Below are positions 20,737-29,803 of a stretch of DNA of 30,370 bases, in pieces. Location of the stretch: contig CAKVFO010000019.1 of the NCBI GenBank assembly GCA_934746785.1, positions 1-30,370 on the forward strand, given 5' to 3'. The position numbers and the translations under genes were made by a program. How positions within the stretch are numbered: the first letter of the stretch is position 1; each line of letters opens with the position of its first letter. This DNA is from an uncultured Clostridium sp. GTDB taxonomy: Bacteria; Bacillota; Clostridia; Clostridiales; Clostridiaceae. The notes under the pieces were generated by a model. That model was not told where the DNA came from, did not search any database, and saw only the letters and a list, made by a program, of their open reading frames with translations.

Positions 20737-23700
20737 TTAAGCTGTAAATTTAAATAATGATTCTACTAAGTTTAATGAAGTAATCCCACTCATTCCTGTT
20801 GATACTACCTCTCTTGTAGTAATATCTACTAAGTCTCCAGTTCTTGTTAATGCATAACCTTTATAGATATTTACAAAATCACCACTAATAATACCATCAT
20901 TAGTTTTTATTCCTTCTGATGTTATATAGTAATACTTGCTATCTTGCAATAAAACTTTTCTACTTATTGAACTTGGATCAATATTTCCAGTGTAGATTAT
21001 GTCATCACCTTTCTTTATATTTACACTTAATGGTGTAACAAAATCATACTTAAATGTAAGGGTAGAATTTGTTACCTTTTCATTTATAAACAATTCATCA
21101 CCATTGTAAATTTCATAATATAAATCACCTGTAATATCTACATTATTTAATTCTAAATTAATTCTATTTGCTGAAACTGTATAAACATCCATTAATGATT
21201 CTTCAGTCTCATTATCAAAGCTACTTAATGTACTTATATTTTCATCATCATCCGAAGCTGCTAATTTTGGAATTGGAATATCCGGCTGGTTGGAGATAAC
21301 CCCTCCATTATAAACAAGTTTCATCATATACTGTGGTAATCCACTAAAACTCCAGTCTTCAGTCTTAACCTTTAATTTGTTTGTATAGAAATCTCTAGAT
21401 AATAATTCACTTACTCTTACAGAATTACTTAATGTATTTCCATAATAACTATCATTAACCTTTGAAGTTTCTACAACTAAGTAGTTTGAAACTTTTCCTA
21501 ATCTATTTCCTATTCCATAATTTTGATTTGAGGCTATTGGAACCTCATAATTAGAATAATCTAATATGTTTGTCATACTTATAGTACTAGCTCCCTCACC
21601 AATTGCTCCAACGGCTCTAATTGCTCCACTATTTGGATCAGTTGCTTTTAAAGTTCCTCCAATAAATCCATTTGATATAGATGATGCTTTATTTAATGCA
21701 CCTGCAACCATCCCAATTTTATTAGTTGTTGTGGAAACAAGATTAGTATATGCATAGAAATTACTCACTTTTTCTCCTTTGGAACCACTTCCGGCAGCAC
21801 CAATAATTCCTCCTGTATCTCTCTCTCCTCTTATAGTACCACCATTAACAAATACTTTTTCTAAAACGGCTTTATCAGAGTTACCTATTATTCCACCTAC
21901 TTCAAAAGTACCATTAATAACTGAATTCATAGCCCCTGCTCTAAATAGCTTTGAACTATTTGAACTTGATGCTATACCTCCAACAACACCACTATTAGAA
22001 ACTACAAATGAATTTGTTAAATATACTTCTCCTAAATCAGAATACTCATAATAATTACCACCTATTACTCCACCAATTCTTGTAGTTTTTGATAATACAG
22101 TTATATTATCTACAGTTACCTTTCTTAATTTTGCAAAATTAACTCCTACTAATCCACCTGAATAAACATGTCCACCTATACTTCCCGAAGTGGCTACTAC
22201 TGAACAGTTTGTTGATGTTACATTGCTAAGGGTAGCATCAGCATATAATTTTTTCTTATAATTTTCAGGATGTATAGAATAAAAATTCTCAAAACCATAA
22301 TAACTATTATTAACAGATACTAATCCACCTATTCCCCATCCTCCTGCAACAAAGGAATCTGAGATTGTAGTATTTTCAACTAATTTATCATTAAATACTA
22401 TAGGTGCAACATTTTTAGTATTATTATTTGTTGGCAATAAATTTATTTTATCTAATGCAGCTAAAATATCATTTTCTGTATTATACCTTTCCGGATCAAA
22501 ATCACTTACAAGACTTTTATTTATATTTACATTAGTAAAATTAACTCCAGTAATATCTCCAAGATTCCAGAATATAATACCATTTTGGCTATTTGCTGTA
22601 GTATTAACTGTAATGTTATCAAAATTTAATCCTGATAAAGTATCCGTAATTTTATAAATAAAACCATTATTATTACTGTTATAATTTAAAGTTAAATTTG
22701 AAATTGTTCTTCCATTACCTTTTAATTTTCTTACTACTAAATTAGTTTTTGGATTTGTAACATTCGTAAAATCTAAATCTGATTCTAATGAATAGTTTTC
22801 TAATAATGTATTTGCAACTTCATTTTTATTTAACATATTGCTATTCCAATCTTCAACAGATGAAATTGGTCTATAGAAATCACAATAAAAACTTATATTT
22901 TTAAATGTTAAAGCTTCTATAGCACCATTTTTCATATATGTAATACTTTCTAATGAATAACTTTCATAATATTTTTCAGCTTCAACTTCAACTGTAACAG
23001 TTGTTGTTGTATATTTTTTCTCAGTATTTATAGAAACAACTTTTAAATCTGGTATATTTATTTCTTGTAAAGTACCATCTAAATTATTAATTACTAATTG
23101 TAAAGTTGCAGTACTATCTGTACGTGATACTACTTTTGTACTAACTAAACTTAATTTTTCATTTGACTCATCATATGGAATTTCTATTGATGGCTGTTTA
23201 AATTTAAACTCACCATTTTCTTTTAATGTAGGATAGCATAAAGTTTCTTTATCAAAATCCACATCAAATATATTTGTACTATATAAGCTTTCTAAAAATT
23301 CTTGATTTCTTAATGAAACAGATTCAATTTTTTGATTATAAGAATTACTTGTATCCTTATTTGAATTATTAGGATTTAAATAATAATATATGTTGGATGT
23401 TTTACCACTATTAAATCCTATTGTTGAACCAGTATTTGCTTTTATATTATTTCCAACTTTATCTGAATATAAATAACTAGCTTCACCTAAGTTTTTACCA
23501 ATTACATTTCCAATATACTCTCCTTTAGTAGTTCTATCATCTTGTACATGTACAGCTACATAGGAATACACATTTTGTACTGTAGCTCCAACTTCATTAC
23601 TTCCAATAAGTCCACCTATAATTCTATCTGTACTACTTGAATTCTTATCTACTGTTATACTTGCGTCACCATATAAATAACCATTTTTAACTGTTCCATA

Positions 23701-26700
23701 ATTCTTAATAGTTGCTAATCCAAATCCATCAGTTGCCGTAGAATTATTTTCAAGTTCTATTATGAAGTTTTCTATAGTTCCATAATTTTCCCCACAAATT
23801 GCACTAGTATTATTAATATTTCCTGTTGCAGTTCCACTAAATTCTACTTGAACATTTCTTATTGTTCCGTAACTATATTGAACTAAACCATATTTTCCAT
23901 TATAGTTTTTATCGTAATTTTTAAGTTCTAGTCTTACATTTAATATTTGTCCTTCTTCCCCTACATTAGAGATTAAAGCATTATAAGTATTTTCCCTTGC
24001 ATTTAAAGTGATTTTGTGACCGTCAAAATCAACAATTCCAGTTACTTCTTCAGTAATTTTTAAGTCCTCTTTACTTAAATCAAGATCTTTAACAATTAAA
24101 TAATTATATGTAGAATCCTCATTAATCTTTTTAATATCATCTATAGTAGAAATAGCTTTAGCACTTCTATTAACTGTAAATTTTAATGAATCAGCTACCT
24201 CTATTTCAGATCCATACATATCAGCTACTAATGAAAATCTATAAACTCCTTTTTCAGTATTCACTGTTACATTATCACTATAAGTTCTTCTTCTTCCTAA
24301 TGGATCAGTTTCATCTGCTACTGTTTCATATTCGTATGTTTTAATTAATTTTTCACTGTCACCATCTATTTTATACTGTTTTATATAAAGTTTATTTTCT
24401 GTTACCGCTCCAAATGTATCTACAGCAGTAAAACTATAATTAATATTAACAGTACCATCCTTCTGTTCACTTAATTCATTTAATACTAAAGTACCACTAA
24501 TTGATTTCTCAGCTTTAACTGAAACACTTTTTAATACCTTATTTTTTTCTCTATTACTTTCATCTAAAGTTATATTGTAATATGAAGCTGTAAGTACCAT
24601 TGTATACTTATTACCCTCTTTTAAATTAGTAATATTTATATCTTCTTCTGTATTTGCACTTAAAGTTGTTGAATATACTGATTTATTTTTTTCATCATAC
24701 ACATTTAATTCAACTATACCGCCAACAATTGCTGTATCTTCATCTTCAATATAAACTTTTCCCTTTGCTGTTGTTCCACTAGTTAACATATTATATACAC
24801 GAACATCAGCATCTTTTCTATATGTTGTTATATTACTATTTGAAATAGAGGTTTTTAATGCTGTTTCTGTACCATCTGATGCTTTATTAAAAACATCCAT
24901 AGAAATATAGTGCATTGTACTTGATCTTAAATTATTAAACTCAAATTCAAGAGATTCTCCATCCTTTAGTCTTCTTATATCTTCTTTAGATAAAGTAATA
25001 CTTTCAGTTTCTGTTCCTCTAAGAGTTAAAACAGCAGAATCTATATAATTTAAAACCTTTTTGTTAGTTTTATTTAAATCTAAGCTTAACTGTATCTTCA
25101 TATAATCATGAGTTAAAGCTACAGTATCAACTTTCATAACTACTGCTCCAGCACTACTTAAAGGTGGAGTTTTTATTTTTAATTCTCCAGATAAGTTATT
25201 TTCTTTAGTACCTTTATTATCATCTAAATCGTAATCCATATATGCTCTTACATAATATTGAGTATTTGGCTTTAGATTTTCTACATCTATAGTAGTATTT
25301 CTCGTATCTAAAGTACCAGCAGCATCTACTTCTCCTGCTTCAGTAACTACTTCATATCTATAATTTTCAAATTCAACCTTATCATTGTTATCTATTTTAA
25401 ACTGTATAGTATATGTAGTAAAATCATTACCTTTATTTTGAATATTAACTTTTGGTGCTGATTTTGATGTTCTTGATTTAATAGAATTACTTGCTACAGG
25501 TAATTCATTTTCATATTTATCGTACACCATTATAGTTAAATTAACTTCTTTATTAGAACTTAAAGTTCCTGTAGTAATATATGTTTCTAAAGTCTCACCA
25601 TTTTTTAATTTTGATACTTCATCTGAAGATAAGGAACATATCACATCATCTCCATCTAATATTGATATTTTAGATATAGCCTCTTTAGCTTCATCACTTC
25701 TAGTATCTAAAGATAAATTTCTAACTTCTAGAGCAGTATCATATAAATCTCCATTTTCAAAATCAAAGCTAATTGGTAATAATTCATCGGCTGACTTTGT
25801 TTCTACTTCTGAAGATGTTATTTCTGCTTGTAATCTATCACCATTTTCATCAATATAACTATACCCTAATTTAAGAGTATATTTTGTTTCTGGTTTTAAT
25901 CCTGATACTGTAAAATCTAGTTCTTCTTCAGTAACTGATTTCTTAAGTATTAATTTTCCACTTTGATATACCTTAACCGTTAATGGATATTGTATATTTT
26001 TACCTTCATCGTTAATATTAAAGCTTGGATTTAAGTAATAAACTCCTCTATCAATATCTGCTAATTTTACTTCTGGTTTAATATATCCTTCATTTGACTC
26101 TTTATCATTTTCTTTTAAGTCCTTATTACTTTCTTCTACTTTTGAAGAAGAATCTGATTCATCAGGTTTATTAGATTCTTTTGTTTTATCTTTATTGATA
26201 TGCCATTTTTCAAAGTGTATAGCACCTTCTACTATACCTTCTTCTTCTAACTCTTCATTAATTTCTTCATCAGTAACCTTATTAGAACTATTATCCAACT
26301 TTTCTGATATATTATTTACCTTCTTTAAAAATTCTGAATATATATATTCATTTTCTCCCATTCTAACAATAGAATTTTCATCTATGTCTACAACCGATCT
26401 ATAAGTAAAATTCTTCCCATTTAAAGTAAATGCTTTTATTTTTGTTTCCTCTAACTTCATTATAGAATTTACTGGAAGATTATATACTTTTCCATCTGTT
26501 TCTATTTCCATTGCTAAAAGATTATTATATAAATCATTTTCCATCTTATATAATATGTATGTATTATTATCAAGTCTTTCTCTTGTAGAAGATTGATATA
26601 AATTACCTTTTGCCATTAAAATATTCGGAAATACATCAGATATAGTAAATCTATTAGATATAAGTTTTCCATAGTTCGTAACTATTGAAAGTATATCTCC

Positions 26701-26982
26701 TTGTTTAGAGAATATTGGGAATATTGCATTTATTTCTTTTCTATTTTCTCCAATGTAAATCTTGCCGTCCTTTTCATAGATGGTTTCATTTGTACCTACT
26801 TCATAAGTTTCTACACTCATCTCACTTGATTCAAGTTCTTCTTTATTTAAATACTCGTAAATGTTATCTCCTAAAACCGCATAACTATTTTCTTCCACAA
26901 CTCCTATTACAGTAGTTATATTATTATTAATCAATAATATAGCTAATATTAAGGATAGGGATATAACTAAAATCTTCTTCAT
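20737..26982 (-). CDS. Giant secreted surface protein with Fn3-like and GLUG-type repeats
   Basis: A 2081-residue secreted protein. The signal peptide is MKKILVISLSLILAILLI plus a short tail. Residues about 35-240 are a beta domain that resembles the 225-residue protein encoded just before it. A charged Ser/Glu/Lys linker (about 240-290) follows. Residues about 290-940 are a series of Fn3-like beta-sandwiches (VSGLKPETKYTLKLGYSY, VENLKPNTQYYVRAYMDY, ITNLKEGNKYTMVLTASYY). Residues about 945-1895 are GLUG-type beta-helix repeats (GGLIGSNEVGATVQNVYS, GGLVGVNFAKLRKVTVDN, GGIIGNSDKAVLEKVFVNGG), ending in an FYTNKLKV/DWSFSGLPQYMMKL pair of the kind found in the N-terminal part of M26 IgA1 peptidases. 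No HExxH metallopeptidase motif or LPXTG anchor is present. Residues 1895-2081 are further beta repeats. AAAGG precedes ATG 26980-26982. Confidence 0.9.
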   Translation of the reverse strand: MKKILVISLSLILAILLINNNITTVIGVVEENSYAVLGDNIYEYLNKEELESSEMSVETYEVGTNETIYEKDGKIYIGENRKEINAIFPIFSKQGDILSIVTNYGKLISNRFTISDVFPNILMAKGNLYQSSTRERLDNNTYILYKMENDLYNNLLAMEIETDGKVYNLPVNSIMKLEETKIKAFTLNGKNFTYRSVVDIDENSIVRMGENEYIYSEFLKKVNNISEKLDNSSNKVTDEEINEELEEEGIVEGAIHFEKWHINKDKTKESNKPDESDSSSKVEESNKDLKENDKESNEGYIKPEVKLADIDRGVYYLNPSFNINDEGKNIQYPLTVKVYQSGKLILKKSVTEEELDFTVSGLKPETKYTLKLGYSYIDENGDRLQAEITSSEVETKSADELLPISFDFENGDLYDTALEVRNLSLDTRSDEAKEAISKISILDGDDVICSLSSDEVSKLKNGETLETYITTGTLSSNKEVNLTIMVYDKYENELPVASNSIKSRTSKSAPKVNIQNKGNDFTTYTIQFKIDNNDKVEFENYRYEVVTEAGEVDAAGTLDTRNTTIDVENLKPNTQYYVRAYMDYDLDDNKGTKENNLSGELKIKTPPLSSAGAVVMKVDTVALTHDYMKIQLSLDLNKTNKKVLNYIDSAVLTLRGTETESITLSKEDIRRLKDGESLEFEFNNLRSSTMHYISMDVFNKASDGTETALKTSISNSNITTYRKDADVRVYNMLTSGTTAKGKVYIEDEDTAIVGGIVELNVYDEKNKSVYSTTLSANTEEDINITNLKEGNKYTMVLTASYYNITLDESNREKNKVLKSVSVKAEKSISGTLVLNELSEQKDGTVNINYSFTAVDTFGAVTENKLYIKQYKIDGDSEKLIKTYEYETVADETDPLGRRRTYSDNVTVNTEKGVYRFSLVADMYGSEIEVADSLKFTVNRSAKAISTIDDIKKINEDSTYNYLIVKDLDLSKEDLKITEEVTGIVDFDGHKITLNARENTYNALISNVGEEGQILNVRLELKNYDKNYNGKYGLVQYSYGTIRNVQVEFSGTATGNINNTSAICGENYGTIENFIIELENNSTATDGFGLATIKNYGTVKNGYLYGDASITVDKNSSSTDRIIGGLIGSNEVGATVQNVYSYVAVHVQDDRTTKGEYIGNVIGKNLGEASYLYSDKVGNNIKANTGSTIGFNSGKTSNIYYYLNPNNSNKDTSNSYNQKIESVSLRNQEFLESLYSTNIFDVDFDKETLCYPTLKENGEFKFKQPSIEIPYDESNEKLSLVSTKVVSRTDSTATLQLVINNLDGTLQEINIPDLKVVSINTEKKYTTTTVTVEVEAEKYYESYSLESITYMKNGAIEALTFKNISFYCDFYRPISSVEDWNSNMLNKNEVANTLLENYSLESDLDFTNVTNPKTNLVVRKLKGNGRTISNLTLNYNSNNNGFIYKITDTLSGLNFDNITVNTTANSQNGIIFWNLGDITGVNFTNVNINKSLVSDFDPERYNTENDILAALDKINLLPTNNNTKNVAPIVFNDKLVENTTISDSFVAGGWGIGGLVSVNNSYYGFENFYSIHPENYKKKLYADATLSNVTSTNCSVVATSGSIGGHVYSGGLVGVNFAKLRKVTVDNITVLSKTTRIGGVIGGNYYEYSDLGEVYLTNSFVVSNSGVVGGIASSSNSSKLFRAGAMNSVINGTFEVGGIIGNSDKAVLEKVFVNGGTIRGERDTGGIIGAAGSGSKGEKVSNFYAYTNLVSTTTNKIGMVAGALNKASSISNGFIGGTLKATDPNSGAIRAVGAIGEGASTISMTNILDYSNYEVPIASNQNYGIGNRLGKVSNYLVVETSKVNDSYYGNTLSNSVRVSELLSRDFYTNKLKVKTEDWSFSGLPQYMMKLVYNGGVISNQPDIPIPKLAASDDDENISTLSSFDNETEESLMDVYTVSANRINLELNNVDITGDLYYEIYNGDELFINEKVTNSTLTFKYDFVTPLSVNIKKGDDIIYTGNIDPSSISRKVLLQDSKYYYITSEGIKTNDGIISGDFVNIYKGYALTRTGDLVDITTREVVSTGMSGITSLNLVESLFKFTA

Positions 26983-27010
26983 ATAGTAATCCTTTCCTTA
27001 TTTATTACTA

Positions 27011-27688
27011 TTAATATTGTTCTAAAACAGCGATGTTTTTAAATAATAGCTGTTCCCCATCACTTCGTTCTAATGAAGTTAATTTTAGATTAACTTCATA
27101 TCCATAATTAGATACAGCTATTATATCTTCACCATAGATATCAATAGTACGAATTTCATCAGATTTATTTGAATAAATCTCCATACAGGAATTATTATTT
27201 TTTAATTTTATACATGAACCTGGTTCTATCTCATACTCATTATTTCCAACTTTAATTTTTAAATTTTCAAAGAACATATACATACCATTGCCATCATATA
27301 AAAAATTGCTATATAGAATTTTTTCTTCACCAAAATAATCAGCATAGTACTGTCCATCTTTTTCTATTATTTTTGTATAATGATTTAATTTATTTGTTTT
27401 TCCTGTATGATAGTCAACTACCCCTAGTTCTAATGGCAAAAATATAGTCTTTTCATTAGAATAATATATTGGTGTAGTTGATAAAGTCATTTTTCTATCT
27501 CCTGATGTTAAAGTTGTACCCTTATCAGAAGTTTTTATTACAGCACTACTAAATTCAACTTTTTCACTAAATTCGAATGTAAATATATCTTCATTAATTT
27601 GATATTTATCAAGTTTATTTGTTATATGTAACAATAACACTGATACAATTGCAATAACACAAATTAATATAGCCATTATTTTTTTCAT
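27011..27688 (-). CDS. Signal-anchored extracytoplasmic protein of the F1-like operon
   Basis: A 225-residue protein with an N-terminal membrane anchor or signal (IMAILICVIAIVSVLLL, about residues 4-20) and an all-beta outer domain. The pattern in its second half (YMFFENLKIKVGNNEYEIEP, then GSCIKLKNNNSCMEIYSN) resembles the N-terminal domain of the 2081-residue protein (LLAMEIETDGKVYNLPVNS, IMKLEETKIKAFTLNG). So the two may be paralogous domains that pair with each other. It overlaps the preceding membrane-protein gene by four bases (ATGA) and lies 28 bases before the giant gene. No known family recognised. I infer it is a fixed outer component linking the membrane part to the giant protein. 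Confidence 0.75.
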   Translation of the reverse strand: MKKIMAILICVIAIVSVLLLHITNKLDKYQINEDIFTFEFSEKVEFSSAVIKTSDKGTTLTSGDRKMTLSTTPIYYSNEKTIFLPLELGVVDYHTGKTNKLNHYTKIIEKDGQYYADYFGEEKILYSNFLYDGNGMYMFFENLKIKVGNNEYEIEPGSCIKLKNNNSCMEIYSNKSDEIRTIDIYGEDIIAVSNYGYEVNLKLTSLERSDGEQLLFKNIAVLEQY

Positions 27689-28197
27689 CCTTCTACCTCT
27701 TTATTTGTATTTACTTTTAATAACTTTACACCGAAGGTATAAATTAAATAACTGATTAAAAATATAATCAATAAAACATCAATTATTGCTAAACTATAAG
27801 TGAATTTAACTTCTAAAATATATGATTTTATGAGTCTTACTCCAAATATAGTTGCAAATAAAAACATACTGTTTATGTAATCAAATACTGCTCCTAGAAT
27901 GTTAAAATGTACTATATTATATAAACTATCTATTATTATAAAAATAGTCAGTATACTAAAGTTAATTTCAAAATTAGAAAATAAAACATATAGAGCTAAT
28001 AAATATTTTGTTATTAATAATGATAATCTAAAAATATCTATATTTTTAATATTAAATAAGATAGGAAAAATTATTTTACTTTTTTTATAATTTATATCCA
28101 TAAGAATCATACTTATAAAAAGTATTGTTATAATCGCTATAGATATTATTATAAACTGCTTGTAATCTAAAAATATGTTAACTAACTTTTCCATCAT
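27685..28197 (-). CDS. Polytopic membrane protein of the F1-like operon
   Basis: A 170-residue membrane protein with about five hydrophobic segments (about residues 14-34, 58-75, 79-97, 107-126 and 133-156) and a short charged C-terminus. It occupies the place after the epsilon-like gene. I see none of the marks of Fo subunit a (conserved Arg helix), c (two-helix hairpin with a carboxylate) or b (one helix plus long coiled coil). It overlaps the epsilon-like gene by 20 bases and the next gene by four, so expression is tightly coupled. It is the candidate membrane base (the X0 part) of the machine; function inferred from context only. Confidence 0.75.
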   Translation of the reverse strand: MMEKLVNIFLDYKQFIIISIAIITILFISMILMDINYKKSKIIFPILFNIKNIDIFRLSLLITKYLLALYVLFSNFEINFSILTIFIIIDSLYNIVHFNILGAVFDYINSMFLFATIFGVRLIKSYILEVKFTYSLAIIDVLLIIFLISYLIYTFGVKLLKVNTNKEVEG

Positions 28198-28438
28198 TTA
28201 ATCTTTCCTGAATAATAAATTCAAATGTATTATTCTTATGCATAAAGTAACCTTTTATACTTAACACTTCTTCTGAATCATTCTCTGAAAGTATTGTTAC
28301 ATTACCATCAATCTTACCTATTATAGGTGAATGATCCTCCATTATTAAATAACTATTTGTTCTATTTTTAACTCTAATTAGCTTTACATTATCATGTACT
28401 GTTAATCCATTAAGAATATCGAATTGTTTAACTATCAT
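28178..28438 (-). CDS. F1 epsilon-subunit-like protein, beta-sandwich domain only
   Basis: An 86-residue protein with the pattern of the N-terminal beta-sandwich of F1 epsilon. The FDILNGLTVHDNVKLIRVKN strands are followed by MEDHSPIIGKIDGNVTILS, matching the family GxxPxHAPLIaxLxxGxVxI turn, and by IKGYFMHKNNTFEFII for the GGFxxVxxNxVxIL strand. Canonical epsilon is about 130-140 residues; the C-terminal helical hairpin that inhibits the enzyme is absent. It starts two bases after the beta-like stop codon, the same gene order as atpD-atpC. In ATP synthases epsilon sits at the foot of gamma and joins it to the c-ring, so here it may join gamma to a different membrane part. Confidence 0.75.
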   Translation of the reverse strand: MIVKQFDILNGLTVHDNVKLIRVKNRTNSYLIMEDHSPIIGKIDGNVTILSENDSEEVLSIKGYFMHKNNTFEFIIQERLNDGKVS

Positions 28439-28440
28439 AA

Positions 28441-29793
28441 TTATGAATTAACCTTTCCTACATATAAGAATTTATTTTCATCAATTTTATCGTATTTACC
28501 TTTTAGTATATTTTCAACATCATCTAGTACATCTTCTATTTTTACAAATTGTCCTTTTATACCTGTAAAGTTTTCAGCAACAAACATTGGTTGCGTGAAA
28601 TAATTTCTTAGTTTTCTTGATCTATAGAATATATTTTTATCTCTATCTGATAATTCTTCTATACCTAGGATAGCAATAATCTCTTCTAGCTCTTCATATC
28701 TTGATAAATATTTAATAACTTCTTGAACTAAATTGTAATGTCTTTGACCTACTTTTTCTGGATCAATCATTTTACTATTAGTCTTAAATACATCTATTGC
28801 TGGATATAACCCTTTTTCTGCAACCTTTCTACTTAAAACAATTTGTCCATCTAAATGCGTTGTTATAGCTTGAACCGCTTCATCATTAATATCATCTGCT
28901 GGTATATAAATAGCTTGGAAAGATGTTATTGAACCATCATCAGTAGAATTTATTCTTTCTTCAACTTCACTTATATCACTTAACATTGTTGTAGGATATC
29001 CATTTTCAATAGGCATACGCTTTAATTCTGATGAAATTTCAGAATTTGCTTGAATAAATCTATAAATATTATCGATGAATAATAATACATCCTGCTTTTT
29101 TTCATCTCTTAAATATTCAGCTAAAGTTAATCCACTATAGATAGCTTTTGATCTTGATGATGAGTTATCTCCCATTTGACCGAATACTACTGAAATCTTA
29201 TCTAATAGATTTGATTCTTTCATTTCATCATATAATTCCTTACCTTCTCTTGATCTTTCTCCAATACCAACGAAAACAGAATTTGATGAATATCCCTTAT
29301 ATACATTATTTATAAGTTCCTTTATAAGTACTGTTTTTCCAACTCCAGCACCACCTAAAAGCCCCATCTTATACCCTTTCATTAATGGAGCAAAGAAGTC
29401 TAGAACTTTTATTCCTGTCCATAAAGGTTCTCCTGCTATATCAATATCCTTTAATGATAAATTTCTATCATAAATATTTCTTTTTACCTCTCTTTTTATT
29501 TTAGTTTTATCTATTAACTCACCATATGAATTAAATACTTTACCTAATATTTCATCTGAATATTGAATTTCTAATCCATCACTTACTTTATAAACATCTA
29601 ATCCGCTTCTTAAGCCTATAACACTTTGAAGTGGAATAGTTGTAATTATATTTTTATTTACTTCTGCTACTTCCAGCTTTATTTCACCTTTTCTTGTTTT
29701 TGCTGTAAGCACATCCTTAACTTTTACCTTATTTTCTAAGCTTAAAACTCTAACATTCATTTCGCTTACTGAAATTATCTTACCTATATGCAT
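28441..29793 (-). CDS. F1 beta-subunit-like rotary ATPase catalytic subunit
   Basis: A 450-residue F1-beta homologue with an intact nucleotide site. The P-loop is GGAGVGKT (147-154). The catalytic Glu179 and Arg180 stand in GERSREG (canonical GERTREG). The Walker B is LLFIDNIYRF (Asp241). The adenine-stacking Tyr330 is in GLYPAID, and YIPADDINDEAV (296-307) matches YVPADDLTDPAP. The gamma-contact DELSEED loop is EELSDRD (379-385). Compared with canonical beta, GQMNEPPGAR has become GQMGDNSSSR (206-214) and the loop after the ADD motif is altered, so this is a divergent paralogue rather than housekeeping AtpD. AAGGAG precedes ATG 29791-29793, 10 bases after the gamma-like stop. ATP hydrolysis is well supported; its use is inferred. 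Confidence 0.93.
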   Translation of the reverse strand: MHIGKIISVSEMNVRVLSLENKVKVKDVLTAKTRKGEIKLEVAEVNKNIITTIPLQSVIGLRSGLDVYKVSDGLEIQYSDEILGKVFNSYGELIDKTKIKREVKRNIYDRNLSLKDIDIAGEPLWTGIKVLDFFAPLMKGYKMGLLGGAGVGKTVLIKELINNVYKGYSSNSVFVGIGERSREGKELYDEMKESNLLDKISVVFGQMGDNSSSRSKAIYSGLTLAEYLRDEKKQDVLLFIDNIYRFIQANSEISSELKRMPIENGYPTTMLSDISEVEERINSTDDGSITSFQAIYIPADDINDEAVQAITTHLDGQIVLSRKVAEKGLYPAIDVFKTNSKMIDPEKVGQRHYNLVQEVIKYLSRYEELEEIIAILGIEELSDRDKNIFYRSRKLRNYFTQPMFVAENFTGIKGQFVKIEDVLDDVENILKGKYDKIDENKFLYVGKVNS

Positions 29794-29803
29794 ACTTTTC
29801 TCC

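Noticed and set aside
20737..26982. Active M26-type metallopeptidase
   Set aside because: GLUG and M26_N-like parts are present but no HExxH motif is found in the translation.
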